Source: Wolfiporia cocos | Lineage: Eukaryota; Basidiomycota; Agaricomycetes; Polyporales; Phaeolaceae | Direction: 5' to 3' | Assembly (NCBI GenBank): GCA_029448655.1 | Contig: JACCLO010000001.1 | Location: forward strand, 1,178,001-1,242,000 | DNA length: 64,000 nucleotides | Shown here: one piece after another, positions 23,008 to 32,166 of the stretch | Position numbering within the stretch: position 1 is the first letter of the stretch | Layout of the letters: each line of letters starts with the position of its first letter | Made by a program: the position numbers and the translations under genes | The notes under the pieces: generated by a model | The model's input: the letters and a program-made list of their open reading frames with translations, nothing else | The model's database searches: none | What the model was told of the DNA's origin: nothing

Positions 23008-23715
23008 TGTTACGGGTCGAATACCCGTTCGTATATTCGAGTCGCGAATATAGATCGTTCTTCTGCACGTAGGCACGTTGCCGTATGCAAGGCAAATACT
23101 CGTTAGATGCCTTCGGGTCCTAAGTGAAGTCCTTAGGAGATCGGTTAATATCCAATACGCGTTAGAGGATATAATCTGTTCAAGTGCGAGTCGAATAGAA
23201 TATAAGACTCGCCTAAGTCCGAGAAGTCAGTGTGCACTTCGAGGACTTAGTCGTTCGGTTGCTCGAGAGAGAAATACTGAGCGTAGTTTCCTACGTTTGA
23301 GAACGAGTATAAGACTTCTTGTTTATACAACAAGGTCGAGCTGAAGAGCCTCGACAGTAGGTACATTAGTTTATATACTACGTTGGGTTTCAGGGGTCAA
23401 GTCCGTCCCAGATGCCACCGATACTATCTACGCTATAGTATCAAACGTTTGATAGGTATGTAGTGATATTCCTGAGACGATAGATAGGAATGATGGCGGT
23501 TGAACGCCATCTACCAGCTAACAAACGATGAACATGAAACGGTGGCAGAGTCGGTTCTGCCAAAGGTGAAACGCGCCCTATAGACTAGTACAACTGGGGA
23601 TGCGCCCAGTAGAGTCACGAGTAGCCAGGGGAGTTGGTTGTGCAACAAGTCCCTGTATCGTATTTGCCCAGTGGTGAGTTCTGTCGATATTCGAAAAATC
23701 AAAATAACCGTAACA
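23008..23715 (-). repeat. 3' LTR of inner element
   Basis: 708 bp, TGTTACGGTT...CCCGTAACA in coding orientation, identical in length to the LTRs at 29,553 and 31,454. The 3' ends of pol and of the overlapping ORF stop 11 and 54 bp before it. Confidence 0.93.
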
Positions 23716-23726
23716 TCAGCCCCTCC

Positions 23727-26105
23727 CTAGGTATTCGTCGGCCTCGACGAATTCTCCAAGTCTCCCCCTTCAGAGTGCCTCGGCGTCCTGTTCGTTGTAG
23801 ATGTCGCCGTTCCCGCTGAGGGACGGGGTCGTAGGAGTTCGCCATACGAAGTGTTGGCGGCATTCATTCTGTCGATGACCTGGTTGATTGAGCCCACAAG
23901 TTCTGCAAATATAGTCGGGGCAGTCGAGGATCCAGTGGTTAGCGGAACCACATTGTCGACACGGCTGCTCGGGTGAGGGCCTTGCTGGTACCCGTAGGGA
24001 AGGGATATCGCGGAGGTATTCGTTATGTTGGTACCTCCAGTGGTGTGCGGCTCGGTGGAGGTTTCGTGCAGCCCATGTTGGTAGGGAGGTGGTGTCTCGT
24101 TCGTGCTCCCTCGCACCTCGCTCAAACTCCTCGCGGGTAATACTCTGCACTGAAGGAGATCGTTGAATAGGCAGCGTGCTATTTGCTCTTCGCTGTCGCG
24201 CTGGGGTAGCCCTAGGGCTCGTCGGGCGTGCAGGTGGTTCACGTCTCCCGTTGCCTCCCATACCAGAAATACGTGGCGTCGGGTCTCTAACTCCTGTTCG
24301 GCGGGCCCTCTGAGTCTCGGTAGGCAACGGAAATAATACTCTATCGCCCTCCATAAAATCAAACGGCTTTGCAACTCGGCGTCGTTCGTCGGGGGTGAAA
24401 AAGCGGGCGGGTCGCGGTGTGTATTCGGGTCGACTGGGAGCAACGTGCTCGCGATCCTCGAAGTCGTTGAGTGCGTGTCGTAGTCGGGCCGTCGTAGTGG
24501 CGGCCAATCGGTCGATAAGTCTGTCGGTGAGTAGCTCGAGTCCCTCCCTCTGCGCTCTGATCTGCCCCTCCATTCGGACGAGGTCCTCGGTGATGTTCTG
24601 GTACGAGCTGTAGACGTGGGTGAGATCCTGCGCGATGTCGAAGAGGGCCGACCAGCCATCGGCTCGGCCAGCAAAAGGTCCCTCGGCCCTGTACCAGAGG
24701 AGGGCGTGTCTAATCTGCAGATGCTGGGGGGAGTACCTTCGTGGTGGCGTACCTCGCGGTCGGCCTTCTCGACGATCTGCATCGCCGGGGGTGCTGGTAC
24801 GGCGGGGGAGCTGGTGGCAAGTCGTCGACATACTATCACTGTCTTGTTTTCGAGTGTCGGGGTTGTCCTGACTCTCGTCTTGTGGTAGTCTTTTATCAGC
24901 TCCTTGGAGTGCTCCAAGTTCCCCTCGTCTTCCCACGAATTGTCGGCCGTGGCATAGCCTTTCCACTTGACGAGGTATTGATGCTTCTTTCCTTTCCATC
25001 TATCAGCCAAGATGGCTTCGACCTCGTATTCTTCCTGTCCCTTGATGACATCAGGTGGCGGCCGTAAGTAATTGGGTCCGTGCACCCTCGTTTCTTTGAA
25101 TGGTTTTAGTAAGGCGGCGTGGAATACCGGATGAACTTTCCAGCTCATTGGTAATTGCAGCCGGTATGTCGTGGGTCCCATCTTTTCTGTGATGGTGAAG
25201 GGTCCTTCCCTTTTTGGTGCTAGCTTGTTAGATTCGTAGGGGATAGTTAGGTTCTTTGCGTCGAGCCAGACCTTATCCCCTTTCTCAAGTTTCGGTAGTT
25301 CTCTGAGGAACCGCCCTGCCATTCTTTTCTGGGCTAATTCATGCGCGATGAATGCCATCTTTCGCGCCTCTTTGATCTTCTTGATCCTGTCGACAGCTGC
25401 CGGGACGTTCCCTACCCGGTCATATTCTGGGAATCCTCTCGGGACATATCCTAGAATTGTTTCAAGTGGCGCAGGTCGATTTTCAGTTCGTCTGGTGTTG
25501 TGTGCAAATTCGACGTCAGGTAGTCGTTGTACCCATTGAAAACGAAGGTATACTTCGATTTGTTGGTTCATCCTTTCCGTTTGTCCGTCTGTCTGGGGGT
25601 GGTATGCTGTACTCATCGCTGACTCTGTCCCCTGCAGTCGGCATAACTCCTTGAAGAGCTTTGATGCGAACTGTGGTCCTCTGTCTGAAATGATTTTTCG
25701 GGGAATGCCGTACTGTGAATATATCTTTCGATGGAATATTTCTGCAGCCCCTTCGCTCGTGATTGTTTTGTCACATGGGGTGAGAGAGATAGCCTTGGAT
25801 AGGCCATGATCGACAATCACCATCATGGAGTCATACTTTCCGACTCTTGGCAGGTCGGTGACAAAATCAACCGAGCACTGTGAGAAGGGGAGGGCGTCTT
25901 CCCGTGTCGGTATTGGCTGCAAAGGGGGTTTTAGCGGGTTCCTATCAGGTTTCATCTGTTGACAGATTGCACAGCCCCGGACGTATTCCGCTATCATTGT
26001 TCCCATGTCAGGCCACCAAAAGTGGGTCTTAACCTGTACTGTTGTACCCCAGATCCCAGGGTGTCCGGCCGGGATCGTGTCGTGGTATTTTGAGATGACG
26101 TCCCG
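23727..26105 (-). pseudogene. Inner pol: integrase and chromodomain
   Basis: This continues in frame after the TGA at 26,106. The HHCC zinc finger spans KYHDTIPAGHPG to CAICQQMKPDR. The catalytic core has CSVDFVTDLP, ISDRGPQFASKLF and MNQQIEVYLRF. A PFTITEKMGPTTYRLQLP segment follows. A canonical chromodomain lies at about 25,035-24,880 (YEVEAILADRWKGKKHQYLV, KWKGYATADNSWEDEGNL), which in this retrotransposon class targets integration to modified chromatin. The frame then stays open for a further 380 or so codons of low-complexity sequence to 23,727; that stretch overlaps a more protein-like ORF in the -1 frame. Confidence 0.9.
23770..24831 (-). CDS. Overlapping 3' ORF with two zinc knuckles
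   Basis: This is a 353-codon ORF in the -1 frame relative to pol. A plausible start is the ATG at 24,831 (MSTTCHQLPR), which has A at -3 and lies just after the chromodomain; the frame is open upstream to 24,999, but that part is a shadow of the chromodomain. It has a predicted coiled coil (YQNITEDLVRMEGQIRAQRE, GLELLTDRLIDRLAA) and an Arg/Pro-rich middle. Near its end are two Cys/His knuckles: CRQCGSANHWILDC (CX2CX4HX4C) and CRTCGLNQPGHRQNEC. It ends at 23,770. A second nucleic-acid-binding protein is the simplest reading. Expression by frameshift, re-initiation or splicing is undecided. Confidence 0.55.
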   Translation of the reverse strand: MSTTCHQLPRRTSTPGDADRREGRPRGTPPRRYSPQHLQIRHALLWYRAEGPFAGRADGWSALFDIAQDLTHVYSSYQNITEDLVRMEGQIRAQREGLELLTDRLIDRLAATTTARLRHALNDFEDREHVAPSRPEYTPRPARFFTPDERRRVAKPFDFMEGDRVLFPLPTETQRARRTGVRDPTPRISGMGGNGRREPPARPTSPRATPARQRRANSTLPIQRSPSVQSITREEFERGAREHERDTTSLPTWAARNLHRAAHHWRYQHNEYLRDIPSLRVPARPSPEQPCRQCGSANHWILDCPDYICRTCGLNQPGHRQNECRQHFVWRTPTTPSLSGNGDIYNEQDAEAL

Positions 26106-27989
26106 TCAAAGGCCCTCGTCCCTTGGCACGTACATCCTGCCCCTGTAGAGCAGTATCCCATCCGTTTGTTGCCATTCCTCTGCGGTGGTTCTTGCGGGGA
26201 ATTCGCCTGTGCCCCCTAGAGCGCGGATCGCCTGTTCCGCAGATTCATCTCGATCGTTGGCATTCTTGATTCGATCAATGATCGGGATCTGGATTGCGTG
26301 GACGACGAGTTCGTCTGGAATCATGGTGATTCCCTCGTTGTCTTCGTTGCTTTCGTCCAGGTGGTACAACCTGGAAAGCGTGTCGGCCATGACTAGTTTC
26401 CTTCCGGGGACGTGCTGCAATTTCAGGTCGAATTGCGAAAGGAATAGATGCCATCTCGCTTGTCGCCAATTTAGGCGCTGTGCGCTTCTCCAGTACGTCA
26501 GGTTCTGATGATCACTTCGGATCAAGATCCGATGTGGTGCTCCTTCCAATAGGTGCCGCCATTCTTCTAATGCTCGGACGATTCCGAGTAGTTCGCGATC
26601 GTAGATTTCGTAGTTCCGTTCTGTTGATGTCAGGGATTGTGAGAGATATCCCACCGGCCGTTCGCGCCCTGTTTCATCTATCTGTTTCAGTACTGCTCCT
26701 GTGGCGAACTGAGATGCATCTGTCTCGAGGATGAACGGTTTCTCCTTGTCTGGTGTTCCCAGTGCGGGCGCCGTCGTGAACGCTTTCTTCATGAATTCGA
26801 ATGCTTTCTGTTCTTTCTCCGTCCATTGGAACCCTGTCCCTGTGACCGTTTTTGTGAGGTCTACCAAGGGTCGGGCGTGCGTAGAGTAGTGATCGATAAA
26901 TTTCCGATAGAAGTTCGCAAATCCTAGGAAGGATCTGACTTCTTTGAGATTTCGGGGAGTCGGCCACTCCTTAATCCCATTGAGTTTCGCTGGGTCCATC
27001 TGGATATTTCCTGGGGTGATGACTAGTCCCAGAAATTCGACTCTGTCGACACCGAAAGCGCATTTCTCGGGTTTCACAAAGAGGTGGTTATCCACCAATC
27101 TCTGAAGGATCCGCCGCTCCCGTTCCTTGTGTATTTCCTCGTTTTCTGAGAAAATGAGGATGTCGTCCATATAAACAAGCACCCATCCTTCAAGGATTTC
27201 TTCTTTCAGGATTTCGTTCATCATTGCCTGAAAGGTCCCGGGTGCATTGCACAACCCAAAAAACATAACCGTGGGCTCGTACAACCCTCGGTTTGTTTTG
27301 AAAGCCGCTTTCCATTCGTCTCCCTTTTTGATTCGCACGTTGTTGTATCCCGCTCTGAGGTCCATTTTTGTGAAGATCTTTGCTCCTTTTAGCTTTTCCA
27401 GGAGCTCTGAGATCAGTGGCAAGGGATAGACGTTCTTTATCGTTCCTTCGTTCAGATATCGATAATCTTGACAGGGTCGTAGGCCGCTGTCTTTCTTTGG
27501 GACGAAAAAGAATGGTGACGCCATCGGGGATTTTGAAGGGACTATGAATCCCTTGGCCAAGTTTTCTTTTAGGAATTCGTCCAACGCCTGTTGCTCTTTA
27601 GGCGAGAGTGCATAGACTTTGCAGTCTTTTGGCACGAAATCGGGTTTTAATTTGATTGCGTGGTCCCATGGTCTCGACGGGGGAAACGCTGCTGCGGACT
27701 CCTTACTGAACACCTTGGCGAAGTCTAGTAGGTGTTTTGGGACCATCTCCTCAATCGTTCGTTCTGGTTCGGGGGTTTTTTGTGCGAATTCCTGGGATTT
27801 CGTCAGCGCTTTCCTGACAGCGTTGATGATTTGTATCTTTGTTCGGAACTTCTTTCGCATCTCCCCTTTCTTTCCTATGATCCTAGGGTTATCTTTTGCG
27901 AAGCGTCGGATCGCTTCGTATTCTTCGGGAGTATAGAGCCGCTGCGCTGTTTCTTCTGGCTGGTCCGTGGATCCGAACCCTTTCTCCCC
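26106..27989 (-). pseudogene. Inner pol: dUTPase end, RT and RNaseH
   Basis: After the TGA at 27,990 the frame resumes with GEKGFGSTD, the last dUTPase motif. Reverse transcriptase follows, from PWDHAIKLKPDF through FTKMDLRAGYNNVRI and VLVYMDDILIF (YMDD at about 27,165). RNaseH has LETDASQFATGAVL, YEIYDRELLGIVRALEEWRH and RSDHQNLTYW. It stops at a TGA at 26,106-26,108 in the linker before integrase, where the next codons (RDVISKYHDT) continue in the same frame. Confidence 0.92.
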
Positions 27990-28852
27990 TCATTCTGTTT
28001 CATCTAGGTCTTCGACCTCTAAGATGTCGGGGGTAAGGTGTCGTTCAAAAATTATCTGGGCTATTCGCATGCCCGGGATAATTCTATGCGCTTTGTCTGA
28101 GTAGTTAAAGACGATGGCTCCGACGTCTCCTCGGTAGTCCGAGTCTATGATTCCGGCTTGTACTACCAATCCGTGTCTGAGGGTATTGCCTGATCGTCCG
28201 GCCAGCCTTCCATACGATCCCTTCGGGATCTTCATTTTTACTCCTGTGGAGATGAGTTTCCATCCTCCGGCGGGAATCTCGGTTTCTTCTGCGGCGTAAA
28301 GGTCATACCCTGCAGCTTCTTGGGTCCCCCTTGTTGGAATTTTTCCTTCTGGGGCAACTACCATCTCTACTGTATCCATTCGGATCGCGGTTTCCTGTTT
28401 CTTTTCTTCTGCCCCTAGTATCGATCGTACATCGACTGTTTGGTCCTTCCAGTCGATTGTGGGGTTTTCGTCTTTTAGCCATCCGTACCCTAGAATCATA
28501 TTTTCTGTTCCGATTGATCCTACCAGGAATCGGACTTTTCGCGTTTTCTGAGTCTTCGGATATCGTAGTAGTATGGTAGCTTCTCGGTCTATTCGCCCGT
28601 CTTTGTTTTCTGTTCCGTCAACATTTTTGACGATGATCGGGTTCTTCAAGGGTTGCGTGGGCACCTTGTATTTTTCTACCACTCTGCTGTGGATCAGGTT
28701 CGGCATTGCTCCTGAGTCGATTAGTGCATTGCACTTCACGGGTTTTGCCAGCGTCATGATTACCGGGATGAAGAGGGATCGATTCTTCTCGAACGAGGTA
28801 ATTACATGCGCTGCTTTCTCGGAGGGTAAGACTGTGGGCTTCCCTCCTAGGC
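27990..28852 (-). pseudogene. Inner pol: protease and dUTPase
   Basis: The pol frame enters from the frameshift site. Aspartic protease has KCNALIDSGAMPNLIHSRVV and ENMILGYGWLKDENPTIDWK. dUTPase follows, with AAGYDLYAAEE (motif 1, about 28,300), GRSGNTLRHGL (motif 2), GIIDSDYRG (motif 3) and GMRIAQIIF (motif 4). A TGA at 27,990-27,992 takes the place of the conserved Arg that opens motif 5. Retroelement dUTPases are thought to limit uracil in cDNA. Here dUTPase lies between protease and RT, unlike the outer element. Confidence 0.9.
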
Positions 28853-28859
28853 AAAATCC
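28821..28859 (-). promoter_or_regulatory. Candidate -1 ribosomal frameshift signal, gag to pol
   Basis: In the gag frame the heptamer G GAT TTT (28,859-28,853) lies one codon before the gag TAG (28,849-28,847). Five bases later a stem of nine pairs with one bulge, GGAGGGAAG with CTTaCCCTCC, closes an 8-nt loop (28,847-28,821). The pol frame is -1 to gag. G GAU UUN is a known type of slippery site (as in a betaretroviral pro-pol junction), and a 5-nt spacer is typical. Confidence 0.75.
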
Positions 28860-29552
28860 TGTTCTTCTACGAGCCGTGCTAGGAGCTCGGGGTTCTTGGC
28901 TTTCAGGGCCCTAATTGCTGTGACCGCTCTGTTGGCGGTGATGTATTCAGTCTCTTCCTCAGAGACTTCTTCAATGCGAGCTTCTTGCTCGGCTTCTTCT
29001 TCTTCGGTTTTTCGAGTAGTCCGTCTAGGGCGGGCTGGCTTCCTTGGCCTCTTTGGACAGTCTCGCGACATATGTCCTGGCTGATGGCAGGTGAAACATT
29101 TTCCCTTCTTGATGTGATCGTCCCTTTCCTGGGTGGTCATTCGATCTACATCCATCGCATTTGGATCTTTCGGTGCGGTTGTCTGTGGAGCACTATTGCG
29201 TCCGTTATTCTGGTTCGAGGCTTGCCAAGCCTTTTTCTTGACAAACGGTTTGTCCCGTTTCAAGAATATCTTGTACGTATTTTCATAGTACGAGGCAGCG
29301 GACTGCCATTCATCAATGGTCGCTGGTAGCGGCCGAACGCCGATGATGTATCGGGTCGTGTGTTCGGGTAACCCTTTTTCGAAGAGGGTTATGAGTAACG
29401 CATTTCCGTCCGCGCTATATCGATCGTACTGGGCCTTCCCGGCCAAGTTATTGAACTCGGTGATATAATCATCGATGTCCTTTCTGTCCTGGGTTACGTC
29501 CAGGATTTTCTTCCGCGCCTTCTGTACTTCTTCGATGGCTCCGAAGGCTTTC
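28847..29552 (-). pseudogene. Inner gag, C-terminal part with zinc knuckle
   Basis: This resumes the gag frame on the 3' side of the solo LTR. It covers the end of the capsid-like domain (DIDDYITEFNNLAGKAQYDR, ITLFEKGLPEHTTRYIIG), a basic linker, the zinc knuckle CFTCHQPGHMSRDC (CX2CX4HX4C) and an acidic tail, and stops at the TAG at 28,847. Excluding the solo LTR and its duplication (713 bp), it is in frame with 30,266-31,407, and full gag would be about 615 residues. Confidence 0.88.
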
Positions 29553-30260
29553 TGTTACGGGTCAAATACCCGTTCGTATATTCGAATCGCGAATATAGAT
29601 CGTTCTTCTGCACGTAGGCACGTCGCCGTATGCAAGGCAAATACTCGTTAGATGCCTTCGGGTCCTAAGTGAAGTTCTTAGGAAATCGGTTAATATCCAA
29701 TACGCGTCAGAGGATATAATCTGTTCAAGTGCGAGTCGAATAGAATATAAGACTCGCCTAAGTCCGAGAAGTCAGTGTGCACTTCGAGGACTTAGTCGTT
29801 CGGTTGCTCGAGTGAGAAATACTGAGCGTAGTTTCCTACGTTTGAGAACGAGTATAAGACTTCTTGTTTATACAACAAGGTCGAGCTGAAGAGCCTCGAC
29901 AGTAGGTACATTAGTTTATATACTACGTTGGGTTTCAGGGGTCAAGTCCGTCCCAGATGCCACCGATACTATCTACGCTATAGTCCCAAACGTTTGATAA
30001 GTATGGAGTGATATCTCTGAGACGATAGATAGGAATGATGGCGGTTGAACGCCATCTATCAGCTAATAAACGATGAACGTGAAACGGTGGCAGGGTTGGA
30101 TCTGCCAAAGATGAAACGAGCCCTACAGACTAGTACAACTGGGGATGCGCCCAGTAAGGTCACGAGTGGCCAGGGGAGTTGGTTGCGCAACAAGTCCCTG
30201 TATCGTATTTGCCCAGTGGTGAGTTCTGTCGATATTCGAAAAATCAAAATAACCGTAACA
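29553..30260 (-). repeat. Solo LTR inserted in inner gag
   Basis: A 708-bp LTR of the inner element's family, flanked by the target duplication CTTTC (29,548-29,552 and 30,261-30,265). It differs from the two LTRs of the inner element at roughly 25 positions, so it belongs to a distinct lineage. It is the youngest layer of the nest and left as a solo LTR after recombination. Confidence 0.92.
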
Positions 30261-30265
30261 CTTTC

Positions 30266-31407
30266 TGGAAGTCTGCATCAAACTGTGCAAGACTAGGCGG
30301 GAAGAATCGTTTCGTCTGGGGGTTCGTATAAACCCGGTGATAATTCTGTTTCCATTGGCCCGTTTTCCCCTTGTTCGAAAAATAAGAGAGGATAAAGATC
30401 ACTCTCTGAATGTCGTTCTGGAATGACGTTTCGTACATCGTAAACCAGGAATTGCACTGGTTTATGAAATTCTGCATGTCAGATCGTTCCCCGTCGAATA
30501 CGTCTGAGGGATTGATCTTTATCATCGGGGGTCGGTAGTACGGGTTCGGCGCCGGAGGTTGGGGCTGCGGCGCATTCGGTGGTGGGGGCCCGCCTGGGGG
30601 TCCTCCCCCTCCCGGGTATCCTCCACCCGGGTTTCCTGGGTTTCCTCCGGGGTTCCCTGGGTTCCCTCCAGGGTTTCCTCCTCCGGGGTTCGCGGGGGTT
30701 CCTCCTCCGAGTCCTCCAGGAGGGGGGGCATTCCCTCCTCCAAGTCCGAAGTCTCCTCCCAGTCCTCCTCCGCTTGTACCTGCGGAGGTTCGTCCAAATA
30801 GGCCTGAAGGCCATGTTCCTGGGTTTGTCGTTCCCATTCCTCCGCTTGGGCTAGTCCAAGACGGATTTCCTCCGCTACCCATTCCGGGTGCGTTCTGTGG
30901 GGGGTTTCCAAAGAGGTCTGTTCCTCCAGCCATAGGCCCAATCCCACTCTGCGCAAAAGCAGATATAAATCCTGGAGGGTCCTGTCCTCCGGTCTGGCTG
31001 TTATCTGTTCCTGTAAAGTTTCCAGGATTTCTCCCATCATCTCCGATGCGCTCAATTCCTGCCATTCCTGTGGCGCCCGAAGGCTGATTCGTATTTCCAT
31101 CGGCATCGAAGGTTCTGTTGATGGTTTCGGTTTCGTTTTCGGTCAACGTCGCGGTTGACATCGGAGGGATTTCTCCGAATCGTTCGAATGCTTCACGCGT
31201 TATTTCCCAAGCGGTCGTTCTTGCGGAGGGGTATACTTCTACCCACTTCGATGCCCTATCTTCTCTTGGAATGACAACAATTCCTCCGCGGTTACGGAAG
31301 GCTCCAATGGTGTCAGTCCACTCGTATTGGTTGAGTCTGTAGACTCCCTGAATGTCCTCGGGCAAGAGTTCAATCAGTCGTGCTGGGAATTCTGGTCCAA
31401 ATATCAT
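30266..31407 (-). pseudogene. Inner gag, N-terminal part
   Basis: The ATG at 31,407 lies only 46 bp after the 5' LTR. The protein begins MIFGPEFPARLIELLPEDIQ. It carries a long Gly/Pro/Asn-rich low-complexity region (about 30,550-30,790, PGGNPGNPGG-type repeats) and then the start of the capsid-like domain, KINPSDVFDGERSDMQNFIN and YETSFQNDIQRVIFILSYFS. The frame is interrupted by the solo LTR at 30,260. Confidence 0.85.
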
Positions 31408-31441
31408 GTGCCCTTACACCGTGGTAGGTGAGGGTGTGATA

Positions 31442-31452
31442 AGCTCGACCTT
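31442..31452 (-). promoter_or_regulatory. Self-priming PBS of inner element
   Basis: One base inside the 5' LTR the minus strand reads AAGGTCGAGCT. It is the exact complement of AGCTCGACCTT in the LTR (31,788-31,778), which begins about 35 nt after a TATATAA box. No tRNA-type 3' TGG start is present. Confidence 0.75.
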
Positions 31453-31453
31453 C

Positions 31454-32161
31454 TGTTACGGGTCGAATACCCGTTTGTATATTCGAGTCGCGAATATAGA
31501 TCGTTCTTCTGCACGTAGGCACGTTGCCGTATGCAAGGCAAATACTCGTTAGATGCCTTCGGGTCCTAAGTGAAGTCCTTAGGAGATCGGTTAATATCCA
31601 ATACGCGTTAGAGGATATAATCTGTTCAAGTGCGAGTCGAATAGAATATAAGACTCGCCTAAGTCCGAGAAGTCAGTGTGCACTTCGAGGACTTAGTCGT
31701 TCGGTTGCTCGAGTGAGAAATACTGAGCGTAGTTTCCTACGTTTGAGAACGAGTATAAGACTTCTTGTTTATACAACAAGGTCGAGCTGAAGAGCCTCGA
31801 CAGTAGGTACATTAGTTTATATACTACGTTGGGTTTCAGGGGTCAAGTCCGTCCCAGATGTCACCGATACTATCTACGCTATAGTATCAAACGTTTGATA
31901 GGTATGTAGTGATATTCCTGAGACGATAGATAGGAATGATGGCGGTTGAATGCCATCTACCAGCTAACAAACGATGAACATGAAACGGTGGCAGAGTCGG
32001 TTCTGCCAAAGGTGAAACGCGCCCTATAGACTAGTACAACTGGGGATGCGCCCAGTAGAGTCACGAGTAGCCAGGGGAGTTGGTTGTGCAACAAGTCCCT
32101 GTATCGTATTTGCCCAGTGGTGAGTTCTGTCGATATTCGAAAAATCAAAATAACCGTAACA
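31454..32161 (-). repeat. 5' LTR of inner element
   Basis: 708 bp. The TATA box is TATATAA at 31,823-31,817 (minus). The predicted transcript start near 31,788 carries the 11-nt self-priming sequence. Confidence 0.93.
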
Positions 32162-32166
32162 CGTAT

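Larger units (their letters stand above)
23008..32161 (-). mobile_element. Inner chromovirus LTR retrotransposon with dUTPase
   Basis: The 708-bp LTRs (23,008-23,715 and 31,454-32,161) are flanked by a 5-bp duplication CGTAT (23,003-23,007 and 32,162-32,166). They differ by about 4 positions by eye. The element sits within the dUTPase coding region of the outer element, between motifs 1 and 2. With the target duplication the insertion adds 9,159 bp, a multiple of three. Gag is in one frame; pol (PR-dUTPase-RT-RNaseH-IN-chromodomain) is in the -1 frame. Two TGA stops in pol (27,990 and 26,106) and a solo LTR in gag make it defective. Confidence 0.93.

Noticed and set aside
24832..24999. Extension of the zinc-knuckle ORF to an upstream ATG at 24,999
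   Set aside because: This part is the -1 shadow of the chromodomain and is not protein-like; a start at 24,831 or frameshifting is more plausible.
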